A stretch of DNA of 64,000 nucleotides from Ruminococcus sp. (GCA_021770655.1 JAETQO010000028.1:1-64000), one strand, 5' to 3'. Shown: positions 44,349-53,599, counted from the first letter of the stretch. Notes: generated from the letters alone by a model not told the origin. Translations and numbers: made by a program.

Positions 44349-46592
44349 ATGAGGAGTAAGTCAATCAGAAAGTCGCTGGCTTCTGTCACGGCTTTGGCAA
44401 TAGCCTTCGGCTCTTTTGCCGCAACGGCTGCTGAAGCGCTTGAACCGCCAATAGAAGGCGCTTTATTGATCGGTGCTGATGGAAGCTTGTCAAAAGAAGA
44501 GCTTCTTGGTTATACTGATGCTGATGCAGCATCTATGCTGCTTGGATCATCAAGCTATTTTAACGTATTTCTTGAGGGCGATTTCAAGCCGACAGGCTCA
44601 GACTGCGAGGGCAGACTTGCAGTCGGCGGAAGTATCATTAATTACTCAGAATATAAAAATTATATGATAGGCTGTGCTCTTACAGGTTATAAGATCGCAG
44701 AAAAAGAAGGGAAATACGCAGAATTTATAGTAGGAGGAGATTATCTTAGCGGTGTTTCTTTTGTTCACGGCGCCAGACCCGCAGAGTCAACACCAAACGG
44801 AGAATTACCTAATTTTTGGTATTTCAGACCGAGAAATATTGTTGTTTCAAGCGATACCAGTATCAGAACAGGTGAAAGCAACGGCGGACTTTCGGACAAA
44901 GCTGCTGAGGCAAGGGAGTTTGCAGATACCTATAATGACAAAGAAATACGTACAAATGTTTATTACTATGACGCAAATGAACCAATAATCGATTTTAAGA
45001 AAGAATTTGACAACATCAGGGGAAACAGTAAAAAATGGGCTGGATATGACAGCGTAAAGGCTGAGTTTGACACCAACACAAGTAAGCTTGTTATGACGGC
45101 GACTCAAAACGACGTCAAGGAAAAAGCAAGCAACGGTTATGGTTATGTTTTTTTTGATGTAGAACCTGAATGGATGAATAATGCAAAATCAATATATGTA
45201 ACTGTTCCTGAGGATTGCTATGTTGTAATGAATGTTAGCGGTAAAGACGTTGATACATATACGCTGTCAACCTCGGGTAATGCTTCTTACAACAATGGTG
45301 CTGCAAAGCCTGATTTCTTTTTCAACGACAAGCAGATTGGCGATAATTATCTTCAGTTTGAAAATAATATAGACGAGGCGACTCTGTTGCTGACAAATTT
45401 TTATGAGGCTGAAACGCTCACTATCAGCAACAATTTTCTCGGTTCGATACTTGCACCAAATGCGGATGTTGACGGAGGCTGGGGACACGTTTCCGGTTCA
45501 TTGATTGCTAAGTCGTTTTATGGACCGACTGAATTTGGCTTTAAGACCTTTGCCGGCAGACGCATAAAGGAGTCTGACCCGATAACGTCCGAATCGACAA
45601 CGACGACAACAACTACTGAGCCGACAACGACGACAACAACTACTGAGCCGACAACGACAACAACTACTACTGAGCCGACAACGACAACAACAACCACTAA
45701 GCCGACAACTACAACAACTACTACTGAGCCGACAACTACAACAACAACTACTAAGCCGACAACGACAACAACTACTACTAAGCCGACAACGACAACAACT
45801 ACTACTAAGCCGACAACGACAACAACTACCACTGAGCCGACAACTACAACAACTACTACTGAGCCGACAACGACTACGACAACTACAACAACGACTACAC
45901 CGAAAGTTACATCAGCCGGCCCTACCACGACAACATCTTCAGCGGTAAGTTCGGAAACCACAACGACAACGACTAAGCCGACCACAACAACGACTACAAC
46001 TTCGGTAACAACTACTACACCGGAAGTTACATCGGCCGGTCCTACCACGACAACAACTACGGCAGTAAGCGATGAAACCACTACGACAACAACTACGGCA
46101 GTAAGCGATGAATCCACTACGACAACAACCACGGCAATGAGCGATGAAACCACTACGACAACAACCACGGCAGTAAGCGATGAAACTACCACGACAACAA
46201 CTACGGCAGTAAGCGATGAAACTACTACGACAACAACCACGGCAGTAAGTGATGAAACTACTACTACAGAGGAGACTAACATATCCGGTAATCAGACCAA
46301 AGATCCGAGCGGTGACGTAAAGGGCGACAGCAAGACTGAAACTACTACTACCGCTTCCGGCTCCGATAAGTCTGAAACAACGACTACTACAAAGAAATCT
46401 ACCGGAGATTCGGAAAAGTCAAAGACTACTACCACGACTAAGTCTTCTTCAAACGTAGCTTCTGCTTCCAAGAATACAGACGCGGCTTCGGCTTCAAACC
46501 CGAAGACAGGCGCAGGCGCAACTGCTGCGGCAGCCGTTCTTCTTGCGGCGGCAAGTATCATTGCTGTGTCAAAGAAGAAAGATGATAAGTAA
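44349..46592 (+). CDS. Cell-wall anchored surface protein with Thr-rich stalk
   Basis: A 747-residue exported protein. The signal peptide is almost identical to that of the preceding paralogue. Residues about 45-410 form a choice-of-anchor A domain (SSYFNVFLEGDFKPTGSDCE... and LGSILAPNADVDGGWGHVSG). The stalk has ten 9-residue units of Glu/Lys-Pro plus seven Thr, then Thr-rich spacer sequence and six units like AVSDETTTTTTT. The C-terminus carries NPKTG, a hydrophobic stretch and KKKDDK, a sortase signal. Thr/Pro-rich stalks are commonly O-glycosylated in other surface proteins; here that is inference. The anchor domain is only distantly similar to the first paralogue, so the adhesive specificity probably differs. 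Confidence 0.88.
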   Translation: MRSKSIRKSLASVTALAIAFGSFAATAAEALEPPIEGALLIGADGSLSKEELLGYTDADAASMLLGSSSYFNVFLEGDFKPTGSDCEGRLAVGGSIINYSEYKNYMIGCALTGYKIAEKEGKYAEFIVGGDYLSGVSFVHGARPAESTPNGELPNFWYFRPRNIVVSSDTSIRTGESNGGLSDKAAEAREFADTYNDKEIRTNVYYYDANEPIIDFKKEFDNIRGNSKKWAGYDSVKAEFDTNTSKLVMTATQNDVKEKASNGYGYVFFDVEPEWMNNAKSIYVTVPEDCYVVMNVSGKDVDTYTLSTSGNASYNNGAAKPDFFFNDKQIGDNYLQFENNIDEATLLLTNFYEAETLTISNNFLGSILAPNADVDGGWGHVSGSLIAKSFYGPTEFGFKTFAGRRIKESDPITSESTTTTTTTEPTTTTTTTEPTTTTTTTEPTTTTTTTKPTTTTTTTEPTTTTTTTKPTTTTTTTKPTTTTTTTKPTTTTTTTEPTTTTTTTEPTTTTTTTTTTTPKVTSAGPTTTTSSAVSSETTTTTTKPTTTTTTTSVTTTTPEVTSAGPTTTTTTAVSDETTTTTTTAVSDESTTTTTTAMSDETTTTTTTAVSDETTTTTTTAVSDETTTTTTTAVSDETTTTEETNISGNQTKDPSGDVKGDSKTETTTTASGSDKSETTTTTKKSTGDSEKSKTTTTTKSSSNVASASKNTDAASASNPKTGAGATAAAAVLLAAASIIAVSKKKDDK
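45596..46268 (+). repeat. Thr-rich coding tandem repeats
   Basis: A 27-bp unit (Glu/Lys-Pro-Thr7) repeated ten times, then a 36-bp unit repeated six times near the end. ACA, ACG and ACT codons are mixed, so the DNA is less uniform than the encoded protein. Confidence 0.85.
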
Positions 46593-46619
46593 TAATAGCA
46601 TATAAGAAATTTTCCAATG

Positions 46620-46660
46620 CGGCGGCACGGCTTCAAAGACTGTGCCGCCGTAAATTTTCT
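46620..46660 (+). terminator. Intrinsic terminator after the second surface protein
   Basis: CGGCGGCAC pairs with GTGCCGCCG across a 13-nt loop, followed by TAAATTTT. Confidence 0.72.
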
Positions 46661-46731
46661 GAGTTTTTTTTTAATTATGTATTGCAATATTTCGGAAAAT
46701 GGGTTATACTTGTTTTGTGATAACGAATGTA

Positions 46732-46846
46732 TTAAGGCAACACCGCACAACTACCGCCTAACGGCTTTGTGTACGTCTAACTTGCCAATTTTCCGTCATC
46801 TTGCACAGAAACTCCTTGAAAGACGCAAGTATTCCTGCGTCGTTTC
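46732..46846 (+). repeat. Repeat family A, truncated copy A7
   Basis: It begins TTAAGGCAACACCGCACAAC and follows the consensus as far as CCTGCGTCGTTTC, where it passes straight into coding-like sequence of a 5'-truncated gene. The last third of the repeat is missing. Confidence 0.85.
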
Positions 46847-47338
46847 GACGGCGAAAATTTATGCGGAGTCCTTAGCTGCGAGCTTATAGCAAAGACCGCC
46901 TGCGGATTTATCGAAAAGCTTGCCGAGCCTATCTTCTTTTTTCTGGAACTTCCCGATGGTGAAAATGACGACAGCTTCAAAACTTACTATCTGGATAACT
47001 GTACCAAGGAAGTCGCTCTGGCGATAATGAAACGATACGGCAGTTTGCTGGTAAACGACGGACCGTCGCGCTTTGGATTCGGTTCGCATAAAACAGACGA
47101 GGAAATATATTTTACCGAATATCAGGAATTTCAGATATACTCGCGGAATCCCCGCAAGCTTGATAAGCTTTTTGAAAGACTTGGCGTTGAAAAATGTGAA
47201 AAGAACGGCTTTACTTCTTTGTGGAATCTTATCGGTGAGGATAACGCAGGTTATCTCTCCTGCGTTGAAGATGACGGAGAGACTGTCTGCGATATTGTGG
47301 AAAATCTTAAACATGAAGGAATGTACGCCGCAGAATAA
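46820..47338 (+). pseudogene. 5'-truncated gene joined to repeat A7, unknown function
   Basis: An open frame of about 170 codons runs from a TGA inside repeat A7 to 47338. It reads well as protein (CELIAKTACGFIEKLAEPI, FFFLELPDGENDDSFKTYY, EEIYFTEYQEFQIYSRN) but has no ATG, GTG or TTG with a ribosome site before an internal ATG at 47027. The 5' part seems to have been lost when the repeat was inserted or rearranged. A 103-residue product from 47027 is possible but would start mid-domain. The C-terminal half is a mixed alpha/beta acidic protein that I do not recognise. Confidence 0.7.
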
Positions 47339-47385
47339 ATTTCAGCGGAAAAATAAATCTATAAAAATTTCAGGAGGAACGGTAT

Positions 47386-47916
47386 ATGAACATTTGGCAT
47401 GATATTTCGCCCAAGGCGATAACAAGAGAGAAGTTCACTTCGGTGATCGAGATTCCGAGAGGTTCTAAGGTAAAGTACGAGCTTGATAAATCTACAGGCT
47501 TGCTGAGAATGGACAGAATACTTTATACCTCTACTCATTATCCCGCAAACTACGGCTTTATACCGAGAACTTACGCCGAGGACGGCGACCCGCTTGATGT
47601 TCTGGTGCTTTGCTCCGAAACCCTTGAGCCGCTGTCGCTGGTGGATTGCTATCCGATAGGCGTTATCACTATGCTCGATAACGGCGCGGCGGACGAGAAG
47701 ATCATCTGTATTCCTGAAAAGGATCCGACCTATAACCTGTATAAGGATATTTCTGAGCTGCCTAAGCATATTTTCGACGAGATGTCTCATTTCTTCTCAG
47801 TCTATAAGGCTCTCGAGCATAAGGATACGGTCATCGACGACGTTAAGGGTGCCGATACCGCAAAGGATATTGTGGCAAAGTGCATTGACAGATATATCGA
47901 GAGCTTTTGTAAATAA
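47386..47916 (+). CDS. ppa: Inorganic pyrophosphatase, family I
   Basis: A 176-residue soluble enzyme hydrolysing pyrophosphate. The signature DGDPLDVLVL (three metal-binding Asp) is near residue 65, with the early IEIPRGSKVKYELDK and the HYPANYGFIPRTY block. Length is standard. The ATG follows AGGAGG. It is probably monocistronic, ending at a hairpin made from repeat A ends. Confidence 0.96.
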   Translation: MNIWHDISPKAITREKFTSVIEIPRGSKVKYELDKSTGLLRMDRILYTSTHYPANYGFIPRTYAEDGDPLDVLVLCSETLEPLSLVDCYPIGVITMLDNGAADEKIICIPEKDPTYNLYKDISELPKHIFDEMSHFFSVYKALEHKDTVIDDVKGADTAKDIVAKCIDRYIESFCK

Positions 47917-47945
47917 TCCAGTCGCAAAAATGTAAAAATAACAGG

Positions 47946-47984
47946 TAAGGCAACATCGCAAGGCTGTTTGCGGTGTTGTCTTAA
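47946..47984 (+). terminator. Hairpin of miniature repeat A ends after ppa
   Basis: AAGGCAACATCGCA pairs with TGCGGTGTTGTCTT (G-U pairs allowed) around an 8-nt loop, then TAACATTTT. The arms are the two termini of repeat A without the interior. Confidence 0.72.
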
Positions 47985-48049
47985 CATTTTATGGTGCGTG
48001 CAGAAAAGTGTCATGAAAATCGATTCCCGTGGAAAAGTGTCGAAAACCC

Positions 48050-48078
48050 TTGCCAAAAGTTAAATTATATGGTATAAT
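48050..48078 (+). promoter_or_regulatory. Sigma-A promoter for the GNAT gene
   Basis: TTGCCA and TATAAT are spaced by 17 bp, 30 bp upstream of the start codon. Confidence 0.75.
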
Positions 48079-48108
48079 TTAAAAGCAGTGACTTGGGGGA
48101 ATATTTCT

Positions 48109-48705
48109 ATGGAAGAATTAAGCTATTATCTTTCGCATTTTCCTACGCTTGAAACGGACAGGCTTATACTAAGGGCTAAGACTCCTTCAGACGCAGAGAA
48201 TATGAAAACCTATATGTCGGACGAAAGCCTTTATAAATATTGGGGACGGAATATAACAAGGCAGGAACGTGATCCCTCCTTGTTTTTTCAGAGATCTATC
48301 AAAAATTGCCGCCCCGATCATCTGAGCTGGGGAATAGAACTGAAGAAAAATCATCGTCTTGTGGGTGAGGTATCTTTGTTCGATATCGAGAACGACCGAC
48401 AGGCAAAGGTAGGTTATCGTATTGCCGCCAAATATCAGAATATGGGCTTTGTTACCGAGGCTCTTCGCAGAATAGTCCGCTTTTGTTTTGAGCAGACCGG
48501 GCTTCAGCGTCTTGAGGCAGAAGTCATGACCTTTAACGTGGCGTCAAACCGCGTTATGACAAAGTGCGGTTTTGTCTGCGAGGGAACGAAACGCCAAGCA
48601 AAGTTCGTGAGCATTTACGCTGATTTTAATATCTACGGTTTGTTACGCAGTGATATTATGGGCGAACGCGCCGCCTGCGCCGATGAAAAAAGTCTTGACA
48701 GATAG
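48109..48705 (+). CDS. GNAT-family acetyltransferase (RimJ/RimL-like)
   Basis: A 198-residue acetyltransferase with the RimJ/RimL pattern: an opening LETDRLILRAKTPSDAEN, an acetyl-CoA loop KVGYRIAAKYQNMGFVTEALRRIV near residue 105-125, and the closing NVASNRVMTKCGFVCEG. It may acetylate a protein N-terminus or a small molecule; substrate unknown. The ATG at 48109 has GGGGGA upstream; a GTG at 48088 in the same frame lies before that site and is rejected. Confidence 0.88.
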   Translation: MEELSYYLSHFPTLETDRLILRAKTPSDAENMKTYMSDESLYKYWGRNITRQERDPSLFFQRSIKNCRPDHLSWGIELKKNHRLVGEVSLFDIENDRQAKVGYRIAAKYQNMGFVTEALRRIVRFCFEQTGLQRLEAEVMTFNVASNRVMTKCGFVCEGTKRQAKFVSIYADFNIYGLLRSDIMGERAACADEKSLDR

Positions 48706-48762
48706 GAACGTATGTGCTATAATAAATACAGAGAAAGCGCATATGAAAAAAATCATAAAATA

Positions 48763-48798
48763 AAAACGTCTGCGCTTGTTCGCAGACGTTTTTTGCTC
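48763..48798. terminator. Bidirectional intrinsic terminator
   Basis: AAAACGTCTGCG pairs with CGCAGACGTTTT around CTTGTT, with a T run to the right and A-rich sequence to the left. Confidence 0.88.
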
Positions 48799-48915
48799 TA
48801 TATTTCTCTAGCTTTTTCGTTTTCCTGATCCAAAATTACATAGGATACACTGATTATAGCGAAGCGTATTAAATTCAGCCGCGTGAATTTCCGCATTGAA
48901 CGGGGCAAATTTGAT

Positions 48916-49920
48916 TTAATCAGTGTTTTCTTGGGTTCTGTAGCAGTTTTCAATTTCTCCGATTGCGTCTTTGGCCAGCGTAACTGCCTCTTCGGGTCCC
49001 AGTATTTTCGCCTTTGAGCCAAACTGGAACAGCCAGCCCCAGAAGGTGGGCGCGATCTGAACCTCCTGATTGATATAGAAGGTGTCTTCGGAATTTTTGT
49101 GACAGATGGTTCTTTCTCCGAAACGGTCCATAACAACATTGATGAGGGAATTGTCAAACTGTAGGGTCACGGTCATCATTTCTCCGCCGTACATTCCGTA
49201 AAGCGACTGCTGATTTGCGGCCTCCGCCTTTTCCTCGTCGGTAAGCTCCCTTTTCGGAAGATCGGTGACGGACACCTGAGTCATACGGTCAACTCTGTAA
49301 CGGCAGATCTTTTCGTGCTTTTCACAATAGCAGACAAGATAATAATTGTCGTTTTCCCATACAAGACTATAAGGCGATACGGTGTATACCTCGCCTCCGT
49401 GCTTTAACTGCTTGCGTTTTTCGACAGTATATTCAAAATACTTGAACTTGATCTGAACGCCGTTGAAAATACCTTCCTGTATCTTGTTGATCGCATAATA
49501 TATCTGCTCGTTAAAGGTCTTTGTACGGTTAGAAACGTATATCATACGTCTGAGGTCTTTTGCCTTGTACTCCGACGTGAGCGACTGAATTTTTTTGATA
49601 AGCTCTTTCGATTTCTTCTGAGTGAGAAATCTGCTGGAAGCTACGGCGTCCGCCAGCACATAAAGTTCCTCGTCCTGAAACAGGCGGCGTGCAAGATAAT
49701 AGGCGTTTGAATGACCGTCCTTGGTTATCTCGATTTCCATTCCGCTGTCGCAGAGAGTTTTTATATCGTCATAAATGGTCTTTCTCTCCGCCTTGATCCC
49801 GTTTTCACCCAGGATCTCGATAAGCCTGTTTCCCGTGAGAGTGTGCTTTTCGTCCGTTCTGGTCTCAAAAAGGCTTTTCATCATCAAAAGCTTTTGTTTC
49901 TGTCTGGATAATCCTGTCAC
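48916..49920 (-). CDS. WYL-domain transcriptional regulator (YafY-like)
   Basis: A 334-residue regulator with an N-terminal winged helix (NRLIEILGENGIKAERKTIYDDIK) and a WYL domain (about 140-235, VYTVSPYSLVWENDNYYLVCY and the RYRVDRM strand), plus a WCX C-terminal extension. Such proteins sense nucleic-acid or small-molecule ligands; targets unknown. It starts at GTG, overlapping the DUF896 stop by 4 nt, nine bases after GGGGAGG. It forms a two-gene operon with DUF896. Confidence 0.9.
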   Translation of the reverse strand: MTGLSRQKQKLLMMKSLFETRTDEKHTLTGNRLIEILGENGIKAERKTIYDDIKTLCDSGMEIEITKDGHSNAYYLARRLFQDEELYVLADAVASSRFLTQKKSKELIKKIQSLTSEYKAKDLRRMIYVSNRTKTFNEQIYYAINKIQEGIFNGVQIKFKYFEYTVEKRKQLKHGGEVYTVSPYSLVWENDNYYLVCYCEKHEKICRYRVDRMTQVSVTDLPKRELTDEEKAEAANQQSLYGMYGGEMMTVTLQFDNSLINVVMDRFGERTICHKNSEDTFYINQEVQIAPTFWGWLFQFGSKAKILGPEEAVTLAKDAIGEIENCYRTQENTD

Positions 49921-50144
49921 TTTATTATATCCTCCCCGCTTCGTTTCAAATCCGAAACCTTAATTCTTGAACCGTCAGGTTCAACGATCGTCGTTGCTTC
50001 AAGCTGGCTGGTTAAATTTGCCACCACGCTTTTGCGATACTCCCACCTGAGCTTTTCCCTTTCGTCCTTTTCGGCTTGGGTCAGCTCTCTGGTTCTTGCA
50101 ATTGCAGTAAGCTCAGACAATCTGTTAAGCTTTACTTTCTCCAT
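49917..50144 (-). CDS. DUF896 family protein (YnzC-like)
   Basis: A 75-residue helical protein starting with KLNRLSELTAIARTRELTQAEKDEREKLR, the DUF896 pattern of two antiparallel helices. In Bacillus the YnzC member is linked to SOS-controlled genes, but no LexA-like site is visible here. An AAGGAG lies 14 nt before the ATG, a bit far. It is coupled to the WYL regulator by a 4-nt overlap. Confidence 0.88.
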   Translation of the reverse strand: MEKVKLNRLSELTAIARTRELTQAEKDEREKLRWEYRKSVVANLTSQLEATTIVEPDGSRIKVSDLKRSGEDIIK

Positions 50145-50531
50145 AAATTTTTACACGACTCCTTCATAAGCGTAAGGATATATCTTTTTGTTTCCGCTTT
50201 TGTTTTTTATCTTTATTTTATGCGGATTTTCCCTGCGCTTAATTTAGAATTGGCGGCTTACACAATACCGCCGTTGTTCAGAATTTATTCATCAGACGTT
50301 TACTTTATATATTTTTTTAAAAGTCCAACAAAAGACCCTGAAACATTTCAGCAGATTCATTATAACACATATTTCTGCAAATTTCAACGGTAAATTGCAC
50401 AAACAGTCCGATTAATTTCCCTCAAATTGAACAAAATTTTTGAAAATTGTGTCTGTCCAAAATTTTACCCACAATATATTGTATAGCCAAATTGGCATAA
50501 AATCGCTAAAAAAAGGCGTGAAAGGAGAATT
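50145..50531. other. A/T-rich divergent gap without genes
   Basis: A 387-bp gap between DUF896 and the sigma-like HTH gene. I see no consensus promoter. The only notable site is the 11-bp palindrome GCCAAATTGGC at 50486-50496, 36 bp before the HTH gene. Confidence 0.5.
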
Positions 50532-50846
50532 ATGCAGTATAAGAAAGTATCTTTCGATCTAACTCAGAACTACATTCCCGATAATTCGCAGGCGTGGGAG
50601 CCGTCCGAAGAGGACGTGGGAAATCACTTGCTTAGGGATATTGTAAACGAAAATTTGACGAAACGCCAGAAATGTTATATAATACTATATTATACGAAGA
50701 AAATGACCATGCAGCAGATAGCGGACAAAGAGGGAGTGTCGAAATCAACTGTTTCAAGAACTCTCAGTCTGGCGAGGAAGAAGATCGCCGGGGGGATAAA
50801 GCCCGCCCTGCTCAAAAGCGCTCTTGGAGCTGAAAGGAAAGCGTGA
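50532..50846 (+). CDS. Sigma-70 region 4-like HTH protein
   Basis: A 104-residue protein with one helix-turn-helix (LTKRQKCYIILYYTKKMTMQQIADKEGVSKSTVSRTLSLARKK), very like sigma region 4.2 or small YlxM-like proteins; no region 2 is present. The basic C-terminus may bind DNA. The ATG follows AAAGGAG. It overlaps the start of the decarboxylase gene, suggesting a shared transcript. Role unknown; a local regulator is the simplest idea. Confidence 0.78.
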   Translation: MQYKKVSFDLTQNYIPDNSQAWEPSEEDVGNHLLRDIVNENLTKRQKCYIILYYTKKMTMQQIADKEGVSKSTVSRTLSLARKKIAGGIKPALLKSALGAERKA

Positions 50847-52183
50847 CGATGAACGCTCCCATAAATGATTTTGTCAAAGACTATGCCGCGTCGGATACTG
50901 CGAGATTTCATATGCCGGGTCACAAAGGAAAGCCCTTTCACGGGCTTGAACCGCTGGATATTACCGAAATAAAGGGCGCGGATTATCTTTTTGAGCCAGA
51001 GGGTATAATCGCAGAAAGCGAAAGAAAAATGTCCCAAGCCTTCGGCAGTAAGATGACCCTTTATTCCACGGAGGGTTCAAGCCTTTGTATAAAAACTATG
51101 CTGGGCATAATCAAAGCCTGCGCAGGCGGAAAGCGTATCACCGCCGCAGCACCGAGAAACGTTCATAAAGCGTTTATCAACGCCTGCATACTTCTGGACA
51201 TCGACGTTCGGTGGCTCTATCCGAAAGGGGAGTTTACTTCCATCTGCGCAGGAAGCGTGACGGCCGAGGACGTAAGAAAAGCTTTTGAAAAGAATGACGT
51301 TCCCGATTGCCTCTATGTCACTTCGCCCGACTATCTGGGAAATCTCAGCGATTTAAAAGGCATCGCCGAGGTGTGCGGAGAGTTTGGAGTGCCGCTTTTA
51401 TGTGACAACGCTCACGGGGCATATCTTAAATTTCTGCCCGAAAGCCTTCACCCTATGGATATGGGTGCGGCGATGTGCTGTGACTCGGCGCATAAGACCC
51501 TGCCCTGTTATACGGGCGGAGCAATGCTTCACATTTCCCCGAATGCTCCGAGCGGCTTTGTCGATTGTGCCAAAAATGTGATGTCGCTTTTTGCGTCCAC
51601 AAGTCCGTCCTATCTTATTATGGAAAGCCTTGACCTCTGCGCTGAGTATGTTACAAACGGTTTTTCCGACGATTTGAAAAAATCCGCCGCGCGAACGGAA
51701 CTCTGTAAAAAGCGTCTGAGGGAAGGTGGCTGGAACCTGATCGGCGGCGAGCCGATGAAAATAACCGTTGCCGCATATCTGAACGGACTTACAGGGGACG
51801 AGCTTGCGGACAGGCTGAGAAAAGAGAAGATAGAGCCTGAATACAGCGATCCGCAGTACGTTGTGCTTATGACCTCGCCGTCTAACAGCGAGGAGGATTT
51901 TTCAAGGCTTGAATCGGCAATGTTAAAGATCCCACAGCCGAGGATAAGGCTTTTTGCCGATTTCCCGCCGATACCGAAAGGCGTAAAAAGAATGGGCATA
52001 AGACAGGCGGCTTTTTCCGCTCAGAGAACTGTTCCGGTGGAGCAGGCGGAGGGGGAAATCTGCGCTATGACCGTTACGGCTTGCCAGCCCTCAGTACCCG
52101 TCGCAGTGAGCGGAGAGGAAATTACTGCTGATGTAATAAAAATTTTGAAAAACTATAGCATTGAGAGGATAAGTGTGATATAA
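50843..52183 (+). CDS. Orn/Lys/Arg decarboxylase-family PLP enzyme (YaaO-like)
   Basis: A 446-residue aspartate-aminotransferase-fold enzyme. It opens with FHMPGHKGKP, has STEGSS near residue 73, DNAHGAY near 190 and the PLP Lys in CDSAHKTLP near 213. It lacks the large N-terminal domain of the inducible decarboxylases, as YaaO-type proteins do. It likely decarboxylates arginine, lysine or a related amino acid for polyamine synthesis. GTG at 50843 overlaps the upstream stop; ATG at 50849 is an equally good start. The Firmicute arrangement places this gene before darA and holB, as here. Confidence 0.88.
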   Translation: MTMNAPINDFVKDYAASDTARFHMPGHKGKPFHGLEPLDITEIKGADYLFEPEGIIAESERKMSQAFGSKMTLYSTEGSSLCIKTMLGIIKACAGGKRITAAAPRNVHKAFINACILLDIDVRWLYPKGEFTSICAGSVTAEDVRKAFEKNDVPDCLYVTSPDYLGNLSDLKGIAEVCGEFGVPLLCDNAHGAYLKFLPESLHPMDMGAAMCCDSAHKTLPCYTGGAMLHISPNAPSGFVDCAKNVMSLFASTSPSYLIMESLDLCAEYVTNGFSDDLKKSAARTELCKKRLREGGWNLIGGEPMKITVAAYLNGLTGDELADRLRKEKIEPEYSDPQYVVLMTSPSNSEEDFSRLESAMLKIPQPRIRLFADFPPIPKGVKRMGIRQAAFSAQRTVPVEQAEGEICAMTVTACQPSVPVAVSGEEITADVIKILKNYSIERISVI

Positions 52184-52184
52184 T
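52176..52184 (+). promoter_or_regulatory. Extended -10 promoter inside the decarboxylase 3' end
   Basis: TGATATAAT covers the decarboxylase stop codon and could start a darA-holB-ricT transcript; no good -35 is present. Confidence 0.4.
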
Positions 52185-52245
52185 ATAAGTCAAAGGCTAG
52201 TTTTCATAAGCTGAATATATAAAACATACTTCGGGAGGCATTCTG

Positions 52246-52569
52246 ATGAAACTTGTATATGCAATAGTAAATAACGACGATACCTATGCGGTGAATAAGG
52301 GACTTTTAAAGTCGGGCATAAGAGCCACCAAGCTTTCTTCCACCGGCGGATTTCTTATGTCGGGAAACACTACGTTTCTGATATGCTGTGCCGACGAGCA
52401 GGTCGATCTTGTCATCGATGTGTGCAAGCAGTATTCAAAGAAAAGAAAACAGTTCGTACCCTCGTCAACTGTTCTCGGACCGGAGGGCGGCGCGTCCTAT
52501 CCCGTGGAGGTATCCATCGGCGGCGCAACTATCTTTGTAACCGACATCGAACGCTTTGAAAAGGTATAA
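52246..52569 (+). CDS. darA: Cyclic di-AMP receptor DarA/PstA (YaaQ)
   Basis: A 107-residue PII-like signalling protein that binds cyclic di-AMP as a trimer. It has the characteristic SSTGGFLMSGNTTFLICC stretch near residue 31 and a C-terminal GGATIFVTDIERFEKV. Length is normal. The ATG follows GGGAGG. It sits directly before holB, as in other Firmicutes. Downstream partners of DarA are not known. Confidence 0.93.
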   Translation: MKLVYAIVNNDDTYAVNKGLLKSGIRATKLSSTGGFLMSGNTTFLICCADEQVDLVIDVCKQYSKKRKQFVPSSTVLGPEGGASYPVEVSIGGATIFVTDIERFEKV

Positions 52570-52606
52570 GGAAATATAGAGCAATTTTTATTAAAGGAGC
52601 ATAGGC

Positions 52607-53599
52607 TTGAATATTTACGGCAACAGCGAGCCGCGCAGGCTCGTGGCTCAGATGATAAAAAAGAACAGAGAGCCTCATTCGATCGTTATACACGGTGAAA
52701 AAGGGCTTGGCAAAAAAACGCTTGCCAAGTGGATCTCGGCGGCGCTGCTTTGCGAAAAACAGTCGGGCGAGCCTTGCGGATTGTGTAAAAGCTGTCGGAT
52801 GATATTTGACGACTGTCACCCCGACGTGGTCACTGCAAAGTCCAATGCCAACGGCAACTATATTGTGGACGATTCAATTCGTCCCATAGTTTCCGACGCG
52901 GCCGTAGCTCCAAGCGAGGGAAGAATGAAGGTGTATATTATACCCGATCTGGATATGTCGGTAAATACCGCTGTTCAGGCGCAGAACATTCTTTTAAAGC
53001 TTATCGAAGAACCCCCCGAGCATACGGCGATAATATTGACTGCGAGGAGCAAGGAGATATTTCTCTCGACCATAATTTCCCGTGTGCTGTCTTTGGGTGT
53101 TACCTCGGTTTCGGAGGCTGAAAGCACAAGATGTCTTACCGAGAAATATCCCGAAGTGCCGCCGAGAGAGATTGCTGAATCGGTTTCCGCCGGACGGGGA
53201 AATATCGGACGGTGCGAAGAATATCTCGGAAAGACGGCTTTTCGGAGCGGCGTTTTAATTGCGAGAGAGCTATGCTCCGCAGTAGTCGGAAATAACGAGT
53301 ATGCTGTACTTAAAGCGCTTTTTGCCGCCGACGGAAAAAAAGCGGTGCTGAGGGAGGGCGTGAGCCTTTTTGCCGAGATAGTCCGTGACAGTGCGGTTTT
53401 CAGGCTTGGGGGAGATCGTGAAAAATCCGTAAGCTGCGACAGAGAGGGAGCGAAAAGACTGAGCGAAACGCTTTCGGCGGAACGGGCGGTAAGGCTTTAC
53501 GACCTGCTTTGCGAATATGTAAACAGGATAGACGCAAACTGCAATCTGTCGCTCACAATGAACAGCCTTGCAGGACAGATCTGCCGTATTATCGGGTGA
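52607..53599 (+). CDS. holB: DNA polymerase III delta' subunit
   Basis: A 330-residue clamp-loader subunit. P-loop-like GEKGLGKKTLA near residue 30, a zinc module of four Cys (about 49-65), and the sensor stretch ILLKLIEEPPEHTAIILTARS near 127 followed by ISRV. It starts at TTG after AAAGGAG. It is in the same run as darA and ricT. Confidence 0.92.
   Translation: MNIYGNSEPRRLVAQMIKKNREPHSIVIHGEKGLGKKTLAKWISAALLCEKQSGEPCGLCKSCRMIFDDCHPDVVTAKSNANGNYIVDDSIRPIVSDAAVAPSEGRMKVYIIPDLDMSVNTAVQAQNILLKLIEEPPEHTAIILTARSKEIFLSTIISRVLSLGVTSVSEAESTRCLTEKYPEVPPREIAESVSAGRGNIGRCEEYLGKTAFRSGVLIARELCSAVVGNNEYAVLKALFAADGKKAVLREGVSLFAEIVRDSAVFRLGGDREKSVSCDREGAKRLSETLSAERAVRLYDLLCEYVNRIDANCNLSLTMNSLAGQICRIIG

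Noticed and set aside
45518-46282. Minus-strand Val-rich frame of 254 codons opposite the Thr-rich stalk
   Set aside because: It is the reverse complement of Thr codons (Val and Ser runs), with no ribosome site or protein-like composition.
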